Assembly: GCA_025782395.1 (NCBI GenBank)
Contig: JALGZD010000063.1
Location: 1 to 59,891, forward strand
Direction of reading: 5' to 3'
From: a bacterium
Lineage (GTDB): Bacteria; Joyebacterota; Joyebacteria; Joyebacterales; Joyebacteraceae
Length of the DNA stretch: 59,891 nt
In this document: piece by piece, positions 9,187 through 18,510 of the stretch
Numbering within the stretch: position 1 is the stretch's first letter
Layout: the number at the start of each line of letters is the position of its first letter
Translations under genes and position numbers: made by a program
The notes under the pieces: generated by a model
What the model was told of the DNA's origin: nothing
Databases searched by the model: none
Seen by the model: the letters and a program-made list of their open reading frames with translations, nothing else

Positions 9187-11325
9187 CTACGTCCCCTTCT
9201 CCCGCTCGTGCCTGCCGTGGAGGATGCTGTCCTTCTTTGAGCCTTTCGTGCGGCCCCGCGCTTTCGTCACCGAGCCACTGGAGCCGGGCGCGATGGCCCG
9301 CTTCACAGCATCCTGTCCCTTGCCTCCCCCACCCAGGCCGATGCTGTGCGTCATCTTCAGTTCATCGATCCTGTCGCGAATGCTGGCCGCCTTCTCAAAG
9401 TCCATTTCAGCAGCGGCCTGCATCATCTGCTCGTGCATGATCTCGATCATCTGCTCTACATTGAGCCCGGGGTCGAGAGTTGCCAGCTGGATATCCTGAT
9501 CGAAATCGGACCTGGCATCGGCGACGGCCGTCGCGCGCATTATTTCCTCAACGGACTTGATGATGCTCTTCGGCGTGATTCCGTGCTTCTCGTTGTACTT
9601 CATCTGGATCGTGCGCCTGCGATTCATCTCTCCAATGGCGCGTTCCATCGACCCAGTCATCTTGTCCGCGTAGAAAATCACTCTGCCGCCGAGATTTCTG
9701 GCTGCGCGGCCGGATGTCTGAATGAGTGAAGTATCCGATCTGAGGAAGCCTTCCTTATCGGCATCAAGAACAGCGACAAGCGAGACCTCAGGAAGGTCCA
9801 GGCCCTCGCGGAGCAGGTTTATGCCGACGATCACGTCGAACTCGCCGAGACGCAGCCCGCGGATGATCTCGATACGCTCCAGAGCGGCTATGTCGGAGTG
9901 AAGGTATCTCACGCGGATACCCAACCCGTGCAGGTAGTCCGTGAGATCTTCGGACATGCGTTTGGTCAGCGTGGTGACGAGTACTCTCCCACCTTCACCC
10001 GTCACCTTTCTGATCTCCTCAAGAAGGTCGTCCACCTGGCTGGAGACAGGCCTGAGAACGATCTTGGGGTCAACGAGGCCGGTCGGCCGGATGACCTGTT
10101 CGACGATCACACCATCGGACGCATCGAGTTCGAAGCTGCCGGGCGTCGCGGAAACGAAGATGACGTGCTGCATGAACTCCTTGAACTCGTCGAACATAAG
10201 CGGCCTGTTGTCGAGTGCGGACGGCAACCGGAACCCGTACTTGACCAGTGTCTCCTTCCGCGCTCGGTCGCCCTTGTACATACCACGAATCTGAGGCACG
10301 GAGACGTGTGACTCATCGATGAAAAGGAGAAAATCGTCCGGGAAGTAGTCCACAAGCACCGCCGGCCGCTCGCCGGGCGCACGCTCAGTCAGGTGGCGCG
10401 AGTAGTTCTCGATACCCGAGCAGTAGCCCATCTCGCGGAGCATCTCGATGTCGTAGCGCGTTCTGCTTCCGATGCGCTGCGCCTCAAGGAGCTTGTTCTC
10501 GCTCCTGAATCGCGCAACCTGTTCCTTTGCTTCCTTCTCAATGGCCTCGATGGCACGCTCGATGTTCTCCTGCGTCGTCACGAAGTGCTTCGCCGGATAG
10601 ACCGCGATGCGTGTCAGCGATTCCAGAGTCTTCCTCGTCACGAGGTCTACTGTGGAGAGCCTCTCAATCTCATCACCGAAGAACTCGATACGGACAGCCC
10701 TTTCTTCATAGGACGGCCGTATCTCAATGACGTCACCTCTGACCCGGAATGTGCCGCGACCGAACTCATAGTCATTGCGCTCATACCGTATGTCCACAAG
10801 ATCTCTGAGAAGCGTGTTGCGGTCGTACGACTCACCTACTGCCAGCTCGACGAGCATCTCCCTGTAGGCCTTGGGAGACCCGATCCCGTAGATGCACGAG
10901 ACGGATGCGACGATAATGACATCTCTTCGTTCGAGCAACGACGCCGTGGCTCTGAGCCTCAGACGATCGATCTCTTCGTTGATGTCGGCGTCTTTCTCGA
11001 TGTACGTGTCGGTGACAGGAACGTACGCCTCGGGCTGGTAGTAGTCGTAGTAGCTGACGAAGTACTCTACGGCATTGTCGGGAAAAAACGAGCGGAACTC
11101 CGCGTAGAGCTGCGCGGCGAGCGTCTTGTTGTGGGTCAGGATCAGGGCCGGCCGGTTGGCCCGCGCGATGACGTTCGCCATCGTGAAGGTCTTGCCGGAC
11201 CCCGTCACACCAAGAAGAGTCTGAAAACGATCGTCGCGCTCAATTCCCTGAACGAGTTCCTTGATCGCCCTCGCCTGATCTCCCCTCGGCTCAAAAGCTG
11301 AAACAAGCCTGAACGACTGTGACAT
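9187..11325 (-). CDS. uvrB: UvrABC system protein B
   Basis: A 712-residue DNA-damage recognition subunit of the excision nuclease. In order: Walker [13 protein letters not shown] at about 39-50, the beta-hairpin [12 protein letters not shown] around 92-103, [45 protein letters not shown], and a C-terminal UVR motif ([20 protein letters not shown]) that binds UvrC. A roughly 45-residue basic, glycine-rich tail follows the UVR motif and is longer than usual. ATG 11325 follows GAGG. It stands alone between nadC and rodZ; uvrA and uvrC are not in this window. Confidence 0.98.
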   Translation of the reverse strand: MSQSFRLVSAFEPRGDQARAIKELVQGIERDDRFQTLLGVTGSGKTFTMANVIARANRPALILTHNKTLAAQLYAEFRSFFPDNAVEYFVSYYDYYQPEAYVPVTDTYIEKDADINEEIDRLRLRATASLLERRDVIIVASVSCIYGIGSPKAYREMLVELAVGESYDRNTLLRDLVDIRYERNDYEFGRGTFRVRGDVIEIRPSYEERAVRIEFFGDEIERLSTVDLVTRKTLESLTRIAVYPAKHFVTTQENIERAIEAIEKEAKEQVARFRSENKLLEAQRIGSRTRYDIEMLREMGYCSGIENYSRHLTERAPGERPAVLVDYFPDDFLLFIDESHVSVPQIRGMYKGDRARKETLVKYGFRLPSALDNRPLMFDEFKEFMQHVIFVSATPGSFELDASDGVIVEQVIRPTGLVDPKIVLRPVSSQVDDLLEEIRKVTGEGGRVLVTTLTKRMSEDLTDYLHGLGIRVRYLHSDIAALERIEIIRGLRLGEFDVIVGINLLREGLDLPEVSLVAVLDADKEGFLRSDTSLIQTSGRAARNLGGRVIFYADKMTGSMERAIGEMNRRRTIQMKYNEKHGITPKSIIKSVEEIMRATAVADARSDFDQDIQLATLDPGLNVEQMIEIMHEQMMQAAAEMDFEKAASIRDRIDELKMTHSIGLGGGGKGQDAVKRAIAPGSSGSVTKARGRTKGSKKDSILHGRHEREKGT

Positions 11326-11437
11326 CCTGCCTCAACTCGCTTGCGGCCAACGCGCATGACCGCACGCGGGCTGCGCTTTCCATTGGCGCTGCATACCGGC
11401 ATCGTGAGCCGCCGGCGCGGCTTCCACACGTCCCCGG

Positions 11438-12160
11438 CTAGCGCGACATTCCATCTTCGTCGACAACGAGCCCCTCAACCAGCCTTGTCCCGGCACCGGC
11501 GGTGCCGAGAAAAACGCCGTCAAGATAGAGCTCCAGTCCCCCGCCGTTACCAACGTCGAGTACGAACCTCTCGTCGGCCTGCCAGGTTCTCTGGTCACCG
11601 GCGTCGAGTGTGACATCCGCTGTGGGAGTGCCGTCCGCGACAACCCTGAGCCATGTCCGCTCGCGCGCCACAGCCGTGAGTTCGAGCTTGTGCCACTCGA
11701 TGAGGGTGTCCTGCGCGGCGGCTTCCTGGAGTTGCTGGGCGGGCGTGGGTTCCGGCGGCGGAATCTCCACCGGCTCTCTCCCGGTCCACCAGACAGCAGC
11801 GATCACGATTATCCCAACCGCTATGAGCGCGATTGCGATCCAGAGCGCGAGTCTGTTTGAACGTTCCGTCTGTTCGTGGAGCTCCAGTTCGACTGCCTCC
11901 CACTCGTCCGGTTCGACGTCCTCCTGCTGCTGCGTGAACCGGAGGTACTTCTGTATGATCTCCTCCTCGTCAAGACCCAGATAGCGCGCGTAGGTCCGGA
12001 GGTGGCCCTTCACATAGACCGCAGCGGGCATCGCGCTGAAACGGTCCTCCTCGAGCGCCGCTACAACCACTTCACTCATGCGCGTTGCCCTGACGACGTC
12101 GTCGATCGTCTTCTCCAGCGCTTCGCGCTCTTTTCTCAGGAGCTCACCAACGGACTCCAT
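11438..12160 (-). CDS. rodZ: RodZ-like cytoskeletal membrane protein
   Basis: A 240-residue single-pass protein with a cytoplasmic N-terminal helix-turn-helix domain (ESVGELLRKEREALEKTIDDVVRATRM, about residues 2-75), a transmembrane helix (LALWIAIALIAVGIIVIAAVWW, about 119-141) and a periplasmic beta-rich RodZ/DUF4115 domain (WLRVVADG, TWQADERFVLDVGNGGGLELYLDG). Family members anchor MreB and control cell shape. ATG 12160 follows GGAGGAG and matches the family N-terminus better than the ATG at 12202. It lies downstream of the uppP and DUF4139 genes in a cell-envelope run. Confidence 0.9.
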   Translation of the reverse strand: MESVGELLRKEREALEKTIDDVVRATRMSEVVVAALEEDRFSAMPAAVYVKGHLRTYARYLGLDEEEIIQKYLRFTQQQEDVEPDEWEAVELELHEQTERSNRLALWIAIALIAVGIIVIAAVWWTGREPVEIPPPEPTPAQQLQEAAAQDTLIEWHKLELTAVARERTWLRVVADGTPTADVTLDAGDQRTWQADERFVLDVGNGGGLELYLDGVFLGTAGAGTRLVEGLVVDEDGMSR

Positions 12161-12211
12161 TTGCTCCTCCGACGTGCTTGAACCGTCCGATGACGGTTCC
12201 ATGAACCGGCG

Positions 12212-13576
12212 CTAGTATTCGTAGCGAACAGTATACCTCACAATTGCTTCCCCGTCGGCCTCCACGGGCACGGAGAACTCTATGCGACCGGCATCTTTCT
12301 TCTCAAACTCGTGCGTTTTCTCGACAACCTTCCAGTAGCCGTGGAAGTGCTCAACCACGCGGACGACCACATCCTCATCCTTATGGTTCCGGATCGTAAT
12401 CTCATAATCCTCTTCGCGCACGCGCTTCGTTATCTTCCGCGAGTCCATCATCTTGCGCTCGGCTGCTATGTCGAAAGCATTCCCGAGGTAGAGCCTGACG
12501 TCCTCGTTCCTCGCCGTGTGATCTATCCTGTCCTCGCCGATGAACTGAAGGTCCATGGCGGAGTCTTCCTTGTACATCCTCACAGTACCGGCAGGCAGAG
12601 GCTGTCCCAACCCCAGCTCCTCCGAGTTCTCGAACTCCAGGAGGACCCGCACGTCGGTGCCCTGCCGACTGTCGAACTCAAGGATCTTCTCGACAGCGAC
12701 GGCCGTACTCGGGAAGAACGTAAGCTGCTTGATCTCGCGATCGGCAACGGTGGCCCTCGCGTCGAGCTTGTACAGATGGTACTCGAAGAGCTCCTCCTCG
12801 CGGAACTCCGGTGCTGCCGCCATACCCTCGCCCACCATCGCGCGGGCGCCCTTGTAGGCCCTGTCCATATCCGGCGCCGGAGCTCTGTGAACGTCTCCCG
12901 CAACCAGATCGAGCTTCGCATCTGTGTAGGTCGAGCCCGATCGGTTGTCTACGGAAACCCACGCCGCCAGATCTATTGCATCGTCCCTTTCGCTCACGAC
13001 ACCAACGTACTCCGCGTGCCAGTTGATGCTGGATGTCAGATAGGTCACCTCAACAAGGCGCTCTCCCGATTTCTCCGCCCCGATCCGCCAGACGAGCGAC
13101 GGCTTGGATATGAGTCCGCTCGGAAGCGACGGGAAGCGGATGTACGACAGTTTGTCTCGATTGAGCGTGATGATGGGACCGCTTCCCCTACCCTGATCGA
13201 GCACGATCATGCTCCCATCCACGCTGATGAGCGTGCCGGTAAACAGATCGGCGTCCTCGGTGACGACGTCGATCACCTTCTCGAGGTACTTCTCGAGGAT
13301 CTTCGACGAGCTGGCGAGGTCGAACCTGTAGTTCTGTTCCCAGACTGAAGCGTCCGGCCCCTCGAGCACCCGGAAGTGCACAGAGGTCGGGTCTATCCGC
13401 TGCGCGACATCGCTGAATCTCACCTCGGAGACGCCCGCATCGAGGTCGATCCGCCGCACATCCTTCACGAGCGCGAGATCCGTGTTGTAGACGGTTACAG
13501 CCACGTCTTCCTGCCCGGCCTGCGCCGCCGGCGCGAGTACCATGAGTATGAGCATTACTGCCGCTGTTGCTTTCAA
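12212..13576 (-). CDS. Exported DUF4139 protein
   Basis: A 454-residue secreted beta-rich protein of the DUF4139 type. The start is TTG 13576: it has GGGAGG at 6 bases and gives a clean signal peptide (MKATAAVMLILMVLAPAAQA), and the TTG overlaps the uppP stop as TTGA. After the signal come VAVTVYNTDLALVKDVRRIDL, typical of the N-terminus of this family, then repeats of beta strands and near the end EITIRNHKDEDVVVRVVEH, seen in DUF4139 domains. Biochemical role unknown. Position and coupling to uppP suggest an envelope function. Confidence 0.85.
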   Translation of the reverse strand: MKATAAVMLILMVLAPAAQAGQEDVAVTVYNTDLALVKDVRRIDLDAGVSEVRFSDVAQRIDPTSVHFRVLEGPDASVWEQNYRFDLASSSKILEKYLEKVIDVVTEDADLFTGTLISVDGSMIVLDQGRGSGPIITLNRDKLSYIRFPSLPSGLISKPSLVWRIGAEKSGERLVEVTYLTSSINWHAEYVGVVSERDDAIDLAAWVSVDNRSGSTYTDAKLDLVAGDVHRAPAPDMDRAYKGARAMVGEGMAAAPEFREEELFEYHLYKLDARATVADREIKQLTFFPSTAVAVEKILEFDSRQGTDVRVLLEFENSEELGLGQPLPAGTVRMYKEDSAMDLQFIGEDRIDHTARNEDVRLYLGNAFDIAAERKMMDSRKITKRVREEDYEITIRNHKDEDVVVRVVEHFHGYWKVVEKTHEFEKKDAGRIEFSVPVEADGEAIVRYTVRYEY

Positions 13577-14379
13577 AATGAGCCTCCCTTTGCTGATAAG
13601 ATGATACCGAGCACGCCCACCGCCCAGCAATAGTATGCGAAACGGTGCAGGCGCCCGACCGTCACGACCTTCATGAGTATGGCGATTGCCGGGAGCGCGC
13701 TTAGGAAGGCAGCTAGAGTGCCGGCCGCTGCTGCTACGCCCAGTTCACCCCTCATGGCGATCGCATCACCGATGCTCATGACAGTGGCCCCGAGAATCAC
13801 GGGTATGGAGAGGAGGAACGCGAACTCGGCCGCCTTCGTCCTGTCCATGCCGAGAGCCAACCCTGCAGAGATCGTCGCGCCCGAGCGAGAGATGCCCGGC
13901 AAGATCGCCGCCGCCTGCGCGATCCCGATGAGAATGGCGTCTTTCGTCCTCTCCTCTACACGCACGCCTTCCTCAAACAGCTTCGTGAGCCAGAGCACGC
14001 AGCCGGTCAGGAGCAGGAGGAACGAGACGACGATCGGGCTGCCGAAGAACCGGCCGACGACATCCTCAAGGAGAAAACCTATGATCGCTGCCGGGATCGT
14101 TGCCACCACCAGGTGAAAAGCAAGACGCGCCTCAGGCGCATCATATTCGCGTCGAACGAGGAAACCGAGGATTGCGATGAGAATCGATGCTACACGCCGC
14201 CGGAAGAACCAGATAACCGCAAGCGCCGTCCCGAAGTGAACGAGGACCTCGAACGTCACGCCCGGAGTTTCTATTCCGAAGAAGTACTCAGCGAGCGCCA
14301 GATGGCCCGAACTCGAGACCGGCAGGAACTCGGTGAGCCCCTGCAACACCCCGAGTACCATCCCCTGCAGTACACTCAT
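13573..14379 (-). CDS. uppP: Undecaprenyl-diphosphatase
   Basis: A 268-residue integral membrane BacA/UppP enzyme that dephosphorylates undecaprenyl diphosphate, recycling the lipid carrier for peptidoglycan synthesis; family members confer bacitracin resistance. It has the motifs QGLTEFLPVSSSGHLAL at about residues 11-27 and PGISRSGATISAGL, and about eight hydrophobic segments. ATG 14379 overlaps the stop of the UbiA gene (ATGA), and its own stop overlaps the TTG of the DUF4139 gene. The reading frame is open far upstream across the UbiA gene but that is non-coding. Confidence 0.97.
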   Translation of the reverse strand: MSVLQGMVLGVLQGLTEFLPVSSSGHLALAEYFFGIETPGVTFEVLVHFGTALAVIWFFRRRVASILIAILGFLVRREYDAPEARLAFHLVVATIPAAIIGFLLEDVVGRFFGSPIVVSFLLLLTGCVLWLTKLFEEGVRVEERTKDAILIGIAQAAAILPGISRSGATISAGLALGMDRTKAAEFAFLLSIPVILGATVMSIGDAIAMRGELGVAAAAGTLAAFLSALPAIAILMKVVTVGRLHRFAYYCWAVGVLGIILSAKGGSF

Positions 14380-15197
14380 GCACCCACTCCCCCAATCAGG
14401 AAGGCCACGAGACCCATCACCATAACAAGCTTGAGCGCCCCCGCGTGCAGTCTGAGATCGGCCGGCTCGGGACTGCGCGAGGGAAGGACCAGTTGCCAGA
14501 CAAGAATCAGTTCGATCGCACCGGCGACGACGGCGTACCCAAGGCCATAGAGCCGCGCGAAGCACGGAGCTGCGACCACGCCCATGAGCACTACCGTGAC
14601 GATGCGAGCGATCGTGTTGGCGCGTTCCGGACCGAATCGTGTCGCGAGCGTCACGACACCGGCCCGGGCGTCGCCCTCGACATCCTCGATGTCCTTTACT
14701 ATCTCCCGCCCGACGTTCGCCACAAGCGCCATGACAAACGGGATTGCAAGCGGTCCGATTTTCCCCTGTGTCACCCCACCCAGAACAACAATCGATGCGG
14801 TGAGCACGGCCGCCACCAGATTGCCGACGACGAGAACCCGCTTGAAACTTGCCGAGTAGAGAGCCGTCAAAGCAACGCAGGCCGCCACCATCAGAAACGA
14901 CCATCCGCCTGCCAGCGCCCCCAGAGCGAGCGCCAGAGCGTAGGCGATGCCGGATACCACTGCCGCCTCACCCACACTGACCCGGCCGCTCGGGATCGGC
15001 CGCATCGGCCGGTTCACAGTATCGGCTTCTATATCGAAGCAGTCGTTGAGCGCGTTCGCTCCCGAGACCGCCGCGAGAGCCGCGGCCGCTCCGAGCATCG
15101 CCGGAATCACCAGGACCGGGCGTCCGGCGATCAGCGCTCCGGCCATGACTGCTCCAGCTCCGATGAGACCGTTCAGAGGCCTTATCAGTTGGAGCAA
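14376..15197 (-). CDS. UbiA-family prenyltransferase (DGGGP synthase-like)
   Basis: A 273-residue membrane prenyltransferase with about eight transmembrane helices. The first Asp-rich motif is NALNDCFDIEAD followed by NRPMRPIPSGRVS; the second is DIEDVEGDARAGVVTLATRFG. These resemble the geranylgeranylglyceryl-phosphate geranylgeranyltransferase branch of the family (archaeal-type ether lipids) at least as much as MenA or UbiA; by eye I cannot separate the branches. TTG 15197 is chosen (MLQLIRPLNG, the usual N-terminus, with AGGA at about 8 bases). The open frame upstream overlaps the preceding gene. Coupled to uppP by ATGA. Confidence 0.85.
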   Translation of the reverse strand: MLQLIRPLNGLIGAGAVMAGALIAGRPVLVIPAMLGAAAALAAVSGANALNDCFDIEADTVNRPMRPIPSGRVSVGEAAVVSGIAYALALALGALAGGWSFLMVAACVALTALYSASFKRVLVVGNLVAAVLTASIVVLGGVTQGKIGPLAIPFVMALVANVGREIVKDIEDVEGDARAGVVTLATRFGPERANTIARIVTVVLMGVVAAPCFARLYGLGYAVVAGAIELILVWQLVLPSRSPEPADLRLHAGALKLVMVMGLVAFLIGGVGA

Positions 15198-15207
15198 GAC
15201 AGAGATC

Positions 15208-16974
15208 CTAGATCCTGAACCCGATTCCAGCGCGAATCTCCCATCCGTCAGTAGTGCAGCCGAAGGAATTGTACCACACGAGCTCAAGATTACCTCTCGT
15301 CCCTCCGTCGAAACCGTCGTAGGCGATGCTCAGGGACACCTCGTCCATTCGTTCGACGTCTCCCGATGGAAAGCGGGCGTCCGGGTTGTCAATGCCCTTG
15401 ATGAATGGGACGCGGATACTCCCTTCCCCACTCCTCCGACTCACGTAGCCAGCCCCGATCGACCACATGAGGGACGGGTGTACGATCGCCATGAGTGTCA
15501 CTTTGTCGGAATCCGGACCGAGCTCGAACCCCACTGGAACACCGTCGTGCTCAAGCCGGTGTGCAACGTGTTTGTGAGTATATGTCCACTTCCTGACCTG
15601 TGAGTACTCGGCCGTGAGTTCGAGATCGAACCGTCCTGCCGGCGCACCGTAGAAGGTGTAGCCGAGCGTCACCCCGTACTTGTCCGGATTCTCCGTGTAA
15701 CGCTCGTACTGCAGATCGTCGACCAGAAATTCACCGTAGAACTCGTGTCCGACTGCGGCGAGCCAGTCGAAGTCCATGAGCCAGAAGATGTTGTCGTCTT
15801 CTCGCTGATTGTGCTGCGCAAGGTAGTAGGGCACGAGAGGATTCAGATAGACCGGGTCGAAGGCAACGTCACTGTAGACCACCAACTCACTCAGGCCGAT
15901 GGTAAGACGGTCTCCCGCCACCACCATCCGGTGTCCCGCGATCAAGATACTGTCATCGTCGTCCAGGTTCTCTTCTGTCCCGGTCTCCGTGTATTCGACC
16001 AGCGCGTGAAGTGCATGGAACGAGAGGCGCCCCAGGCTGAAGCTTGCATCGAGTTGGTCGAAGGTCGGTGCGTTGCCCGATATGAGGAGGCGTCCATGGT
16101 TCGATCGCCCCCACGCCGGACCGCGTCTTCCGATTGCGACTGAGAGGTTAGGTCTCTCGAACTTGAAGTAGGCATGTTCGGCCTCGGCCGTGATGCCCCT
16201 CCAGGTCCGTGCCCGCCCCGAGACCCTCTCCACTCGCTCTCCCTCCTGCCCATGCAGGAGTATGTCGACGTCGGAGTAGAACCCGACAACGTCACCGATG
16301 CCACCCCACAGATCGTACGAGGCAAGGATTTCCACGCCCGTCCCATCGTCATCCGGAGACGGGAAGTGTGTCCGCCCCGGCACCGCGGCAACTGACGAAG
16401 CGGGCCCTCGGTCGCCCGGCACGCGGCCCCGGATCCGACAAGAATCGTTGCCGTCGGTTGCCACCGCGAGGATGGAGAGCTCCACGCCGAACCCCAGAGA
16501 AACCCCGCCGTCCGAGATGCTTGCCGCGGGTGCATCGACCTCCCCGCGGATGAACTCCGCCCTGAGTCTCTCAAGCATCCAGAGTTCGCGCGGTGTCAGA
16601 GCGGGGCGCCCATCTCCATCTATCGCACCTCTACCTGTCGCACCTCCATCTACCGCGCCCCAAGCTGATGCACCTTCGCCTCGCGCGTCGACTTGGGAAC
16701 CGTCCCCGGCCTCCTCAAGCGCTGCTCGCACCGCGCTCCTCGCGATCGGCCTGGTCGTCAGATCGATCTCAAGCAGACCGCGGGCCCTCAGCCGCTCCAG
16801 GAGAGGATATCCCCAGTGGTCCAGTGGAAGATCGGAAGGAGTGCGCTCAGGCACCGCCCCCGCTTGTTCGAGGGAACCTGTGACCACAAGCGCCGTCAGG
16901 AAGACCAGCACGATAACGCGTCCAGCAGGTACGTGGAGTGCGGAACCGATTCGCATTCGGCGACAGCTTGTCAT
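15208..16974 (-). CDS. Wzi-like outer-membrane beta-barrel protein
   Basis: A 588-residue exported protein. From ATG 16974 there is a basic N-region and a hydrophobic signal (VIVLVFLTALVVTGSLEQAGAV). Next is a helical part with a Gly/Ala/Asp-rich insertion (around GGATGRGAIDGDG), then a long alternation of amphipathic strands ending in an aromatic residue (IRAGIGFRI), as in outer-membrane barrels. Segments such as GRRGPAWGRSNHGRLLISGNAPTFDQL and NPLVPYYLAQ resemble the capsule-assembly Wzi/DUF6029-like group. The exact family needs a profile search. No capsule genes are nearby, so a specific capsule role is not supported. The start directly follows the TPR gene stop. Confidence 0.7.
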   Translation of the reverse strand: MTSCRRMRIGSALHVPAGRVIVLVFLTALVVTGSLEQAGAVPERTPSDLPLDHWGYPLLERLRARGLLEIDLTTRPIARSAVRAALEEAGDGSQVDARGEGASAWGAVDGGATGRGAIDGDGRPALTPRELWMLERLRAEFIRGEVDAPAASISDGGVSLGFGVELSILAVATDGNDSCRIRGRVPGDRGPASSVAAVPGRTHFPSPDDDGTGVEILASYDLWGGIGDVVGFYSDVDILLHGQEGERVERVSGRARTWRGITAEAEHAYFKFERPNLSVAIGRRGPAWGRSNHGRLLISGNAPTFDQLDASFSLGRLSFHALHALVEYTETGTEENLDDDDSILIAGHRMVVAGDRLTIGLSELVVYSDVAFDPVYLNPLVPYYLAQHNQREDDNIFWLMDFDWLAAVGHEFYGEFLVDDLQYERYTENPDKYGVTLGYTFYGAPAGRFDLELTAEYSQVRKWTYTHKHVAHRLEHDGVPVGFELGPDSDKVTLMAIVHPSLMWSIGAGYVSRRSGEGSIRVPFIKGIDNPDARFPSGDVERMDEVSLSIAYDGFDGGTRGNLELVWYNSFGCTTDGWEIRAGIGFRI

Positions 16975-16975
16975 C

Positions 16976-18079
16976 CTATCCCCGCGTTCCGACGTGCAGA
17001 CGGTCTGATTCCCGGTAGGCGGCGGCCGCTTCGACGCTTCGCCCCAGCCTGTCGAGAATGATGCCCATCTGGTAGTGGATCCGCGGATCGTCAGGCCGAT
17101 CACGAGCGGCCTTCTCAAGACATCGCTCCGCGTCCTCAAGACGGTCGAGTGAACCCAGCGCCAGACTCATCTGGTAGCACGACTCTGCGGTCTCGCCTTC
17201 GAGAGCCATGACGCGCTGGAAGGCCACTATCGAACGGGCGAACAGTCCCTTGCGCAGGAGCGCCACCCCGAGCTGGAAATGCGCCGCCGTGTTGTCGGCA
17301 GAGTACTTCACTGCAAGCTCGAGCTCAGGCAACGCCTCGTCGTTCCGGTCAAGAGCAGCGAGAGCAACACCGAGATTGAAGTGCGCTTCGGCGCTCGTCG
17401 GCTCGGCGGCCGTTGCCCTTTTGAACTCGTCCACCGCATCGGAGAGCGCCCCCCTCTCGCCGTAGATGGCGCCGAGGTTCAGGTGCATCTCCGCGTTGTC
17501 CGGGTCTATCTCGATGGCACGCTTGAATTCGAGTATCGCCTCATCTGCCCGATCCATCGCGTCAAGTACGAATCCGAGATTGGTGTGGGCCTTCGCACAC
17601 TCGTAGTCCGCTCCGACGGCCTTGCGGTACCAGCGCTCGGCCTCCTCCAACTCGTTCCTCCCGGCAAAGGTCACACCGAGTCGGTAGTACGGCTCCGCTG
17701 TGTCCGGCGCAAGACTGACGGCCTTCATGTGCTGTTCAACAGCCTCGTCGCTGCGCCCGCTCATGTCGTAGACTCTGCCGAGATTATAGTGCGCTGCCGC
17801 ACTGTCGGGATCGCTCCGCGCCGCGCGCTCGAACTCGGTAGCAGCGGCCTCCAGCAGCCCAAGCCTGCGGTAACAGGTGCCGCATGCCAGCATCGCATCC
17901 ACATCCATCGGACGCTTCGCCAGGAACTGCTGCAGAACCACGACGGCATCCGCATACCGCGCGGAACCGACGTACACGGCTGCGAGTTCCTTGAGGGCCA
18001 CGATGTCGTCGGGAGCGCTTCGAAGACGCTTTCTGATATCCAGGAGTTCCCGACTGAGCGGGGTCTTCAGAGACATCAT
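16976..18079 (-). CDS. Tetratricopeptide repeat protein
   Basis: A 367-residue soluble protein made almost wholly of about ten TPR units of 34 residues (for example AAAHYNLGRVYDMSGRSDEAVEQHMKAVSLAPD written in shorter pieces: HYNLGRVYDMSG, AHTNLGFVLDAMD, MHLNLGAIYGERG, AHFNLGVALAALD). No signal peptide or other domain is visible. TPR arrays bind proteins; the partner is unknown. It follows the response regulator gene by 34 bases and precedes the barrel gene by one base, so it is probably co-transcribed with a sensory system and an outer-membrane protein. Either of two adjacent ATGs (18079, 18076) could start it. Confidence 0.9.
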   Translation of the reverse strand: MMSLKTPLSRELLDIRKRLRSAPDDIVALKELAAVYVGSARYADAVVVLQQFLAKRPMDVDAMLACGTCYRRLGLLEAAATEFERAARSDPDSAAAHYNLGRVYDMSGRSDEAVEQHMKAVSLAPDTAEPYYRLGVTFAGRNELEEAERWYRKAVGADYECAKAHTNLGFVLDAMDRADEAILEFKRAIEIDPDNAEMHLNLGAIYGERGALSDAVDEFKRATAAEPTSAEAHFNLGVALAALDRNDEALPELELAVKYSADNTAAHFQLGVALLRKGLFARSIVAFQRVMALEGETAESCYQMSLALGSLDRLEDAERCLEKAARDRPDDPRIHYQMGIILDRLGRSVEAAAAYRESDRLHVGTRG

Positions 18080-18113
18080 CCGGCCGACATCCTTCCCGGT
18101 ATCTGTGAGAACC

Positions 18114-18479
18114 CTACAGCTTCCCCCGGCTCTCCAGAACCTCTTTGATCTTCGTCTTGAGTTCGGTCAGATCAGACGACTTCACAACATATGCATCCGC
18201 CATCCACGACGCGAAGTCCTGCTTATAGGTCGAATAGGCTGAGTTCAAGACGACAGGAAGATCCCGCCTCTTCTCCATGATTGTCCTCAGACAGTCTATG
18301 CCGTCCATACCTTCAAGGCGGATATCGAGAACAACGAGATCCGGCGGCGCCTTCGCAATCTTCTCGAGCGCTTCCTCGGCGCTCTCCGCGGTCTCAACCT
18401 CGTATCCTGCCCGGGTGAGTTCGCTCTCATAGAGCTTGCGGATGTTCCGCTCGTCATCAACGACGAGGATTTTCGACAT
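18114..18479 (-). CDS. Single-domain response regulator
   Basis: A 121-residue CheY-like receiver with no output domain. It has the acidic pair VVDDERN near residues 7-9, the phospho-acceptor Asp in LVVLDIRLEGMDG around residue 52, and a Lys in YVVKSSD. ATG 18479 follows GGAGGTGA and is clearly preferred to starts further upstream. It lies 31 bases after a histidine kinase gene, its probable phosphodonor. With no DNA-binding domain, it must act through a protein partner; the TPR protein next to it is one candidate, by inference only. Confidence 0.95.
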   Translation of the reverse strand: MSKILVVDDERNIRKLYESELTRAGYEVETAESAEEALEKIAKAPPDLVVLDIRLEGMDGIDCLRTIMEKRRDLPVVLNSAYSTYKQDFASWMADAYVVKSSDLTELKTKIKEVLESRGKL

Positions 18480-18510
18480 TTTCACCTCCACTCGTATCGT
18501 CCACGGCCTT

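Noticed and set aside
13573-14904. A 443-residue version of UppP
   Set aside because: The extra N-terminal part is the antisense-free but wrong frame of the UbiA gene; the ATG at 14379 matches the family start and overlaps the UbiA stop.
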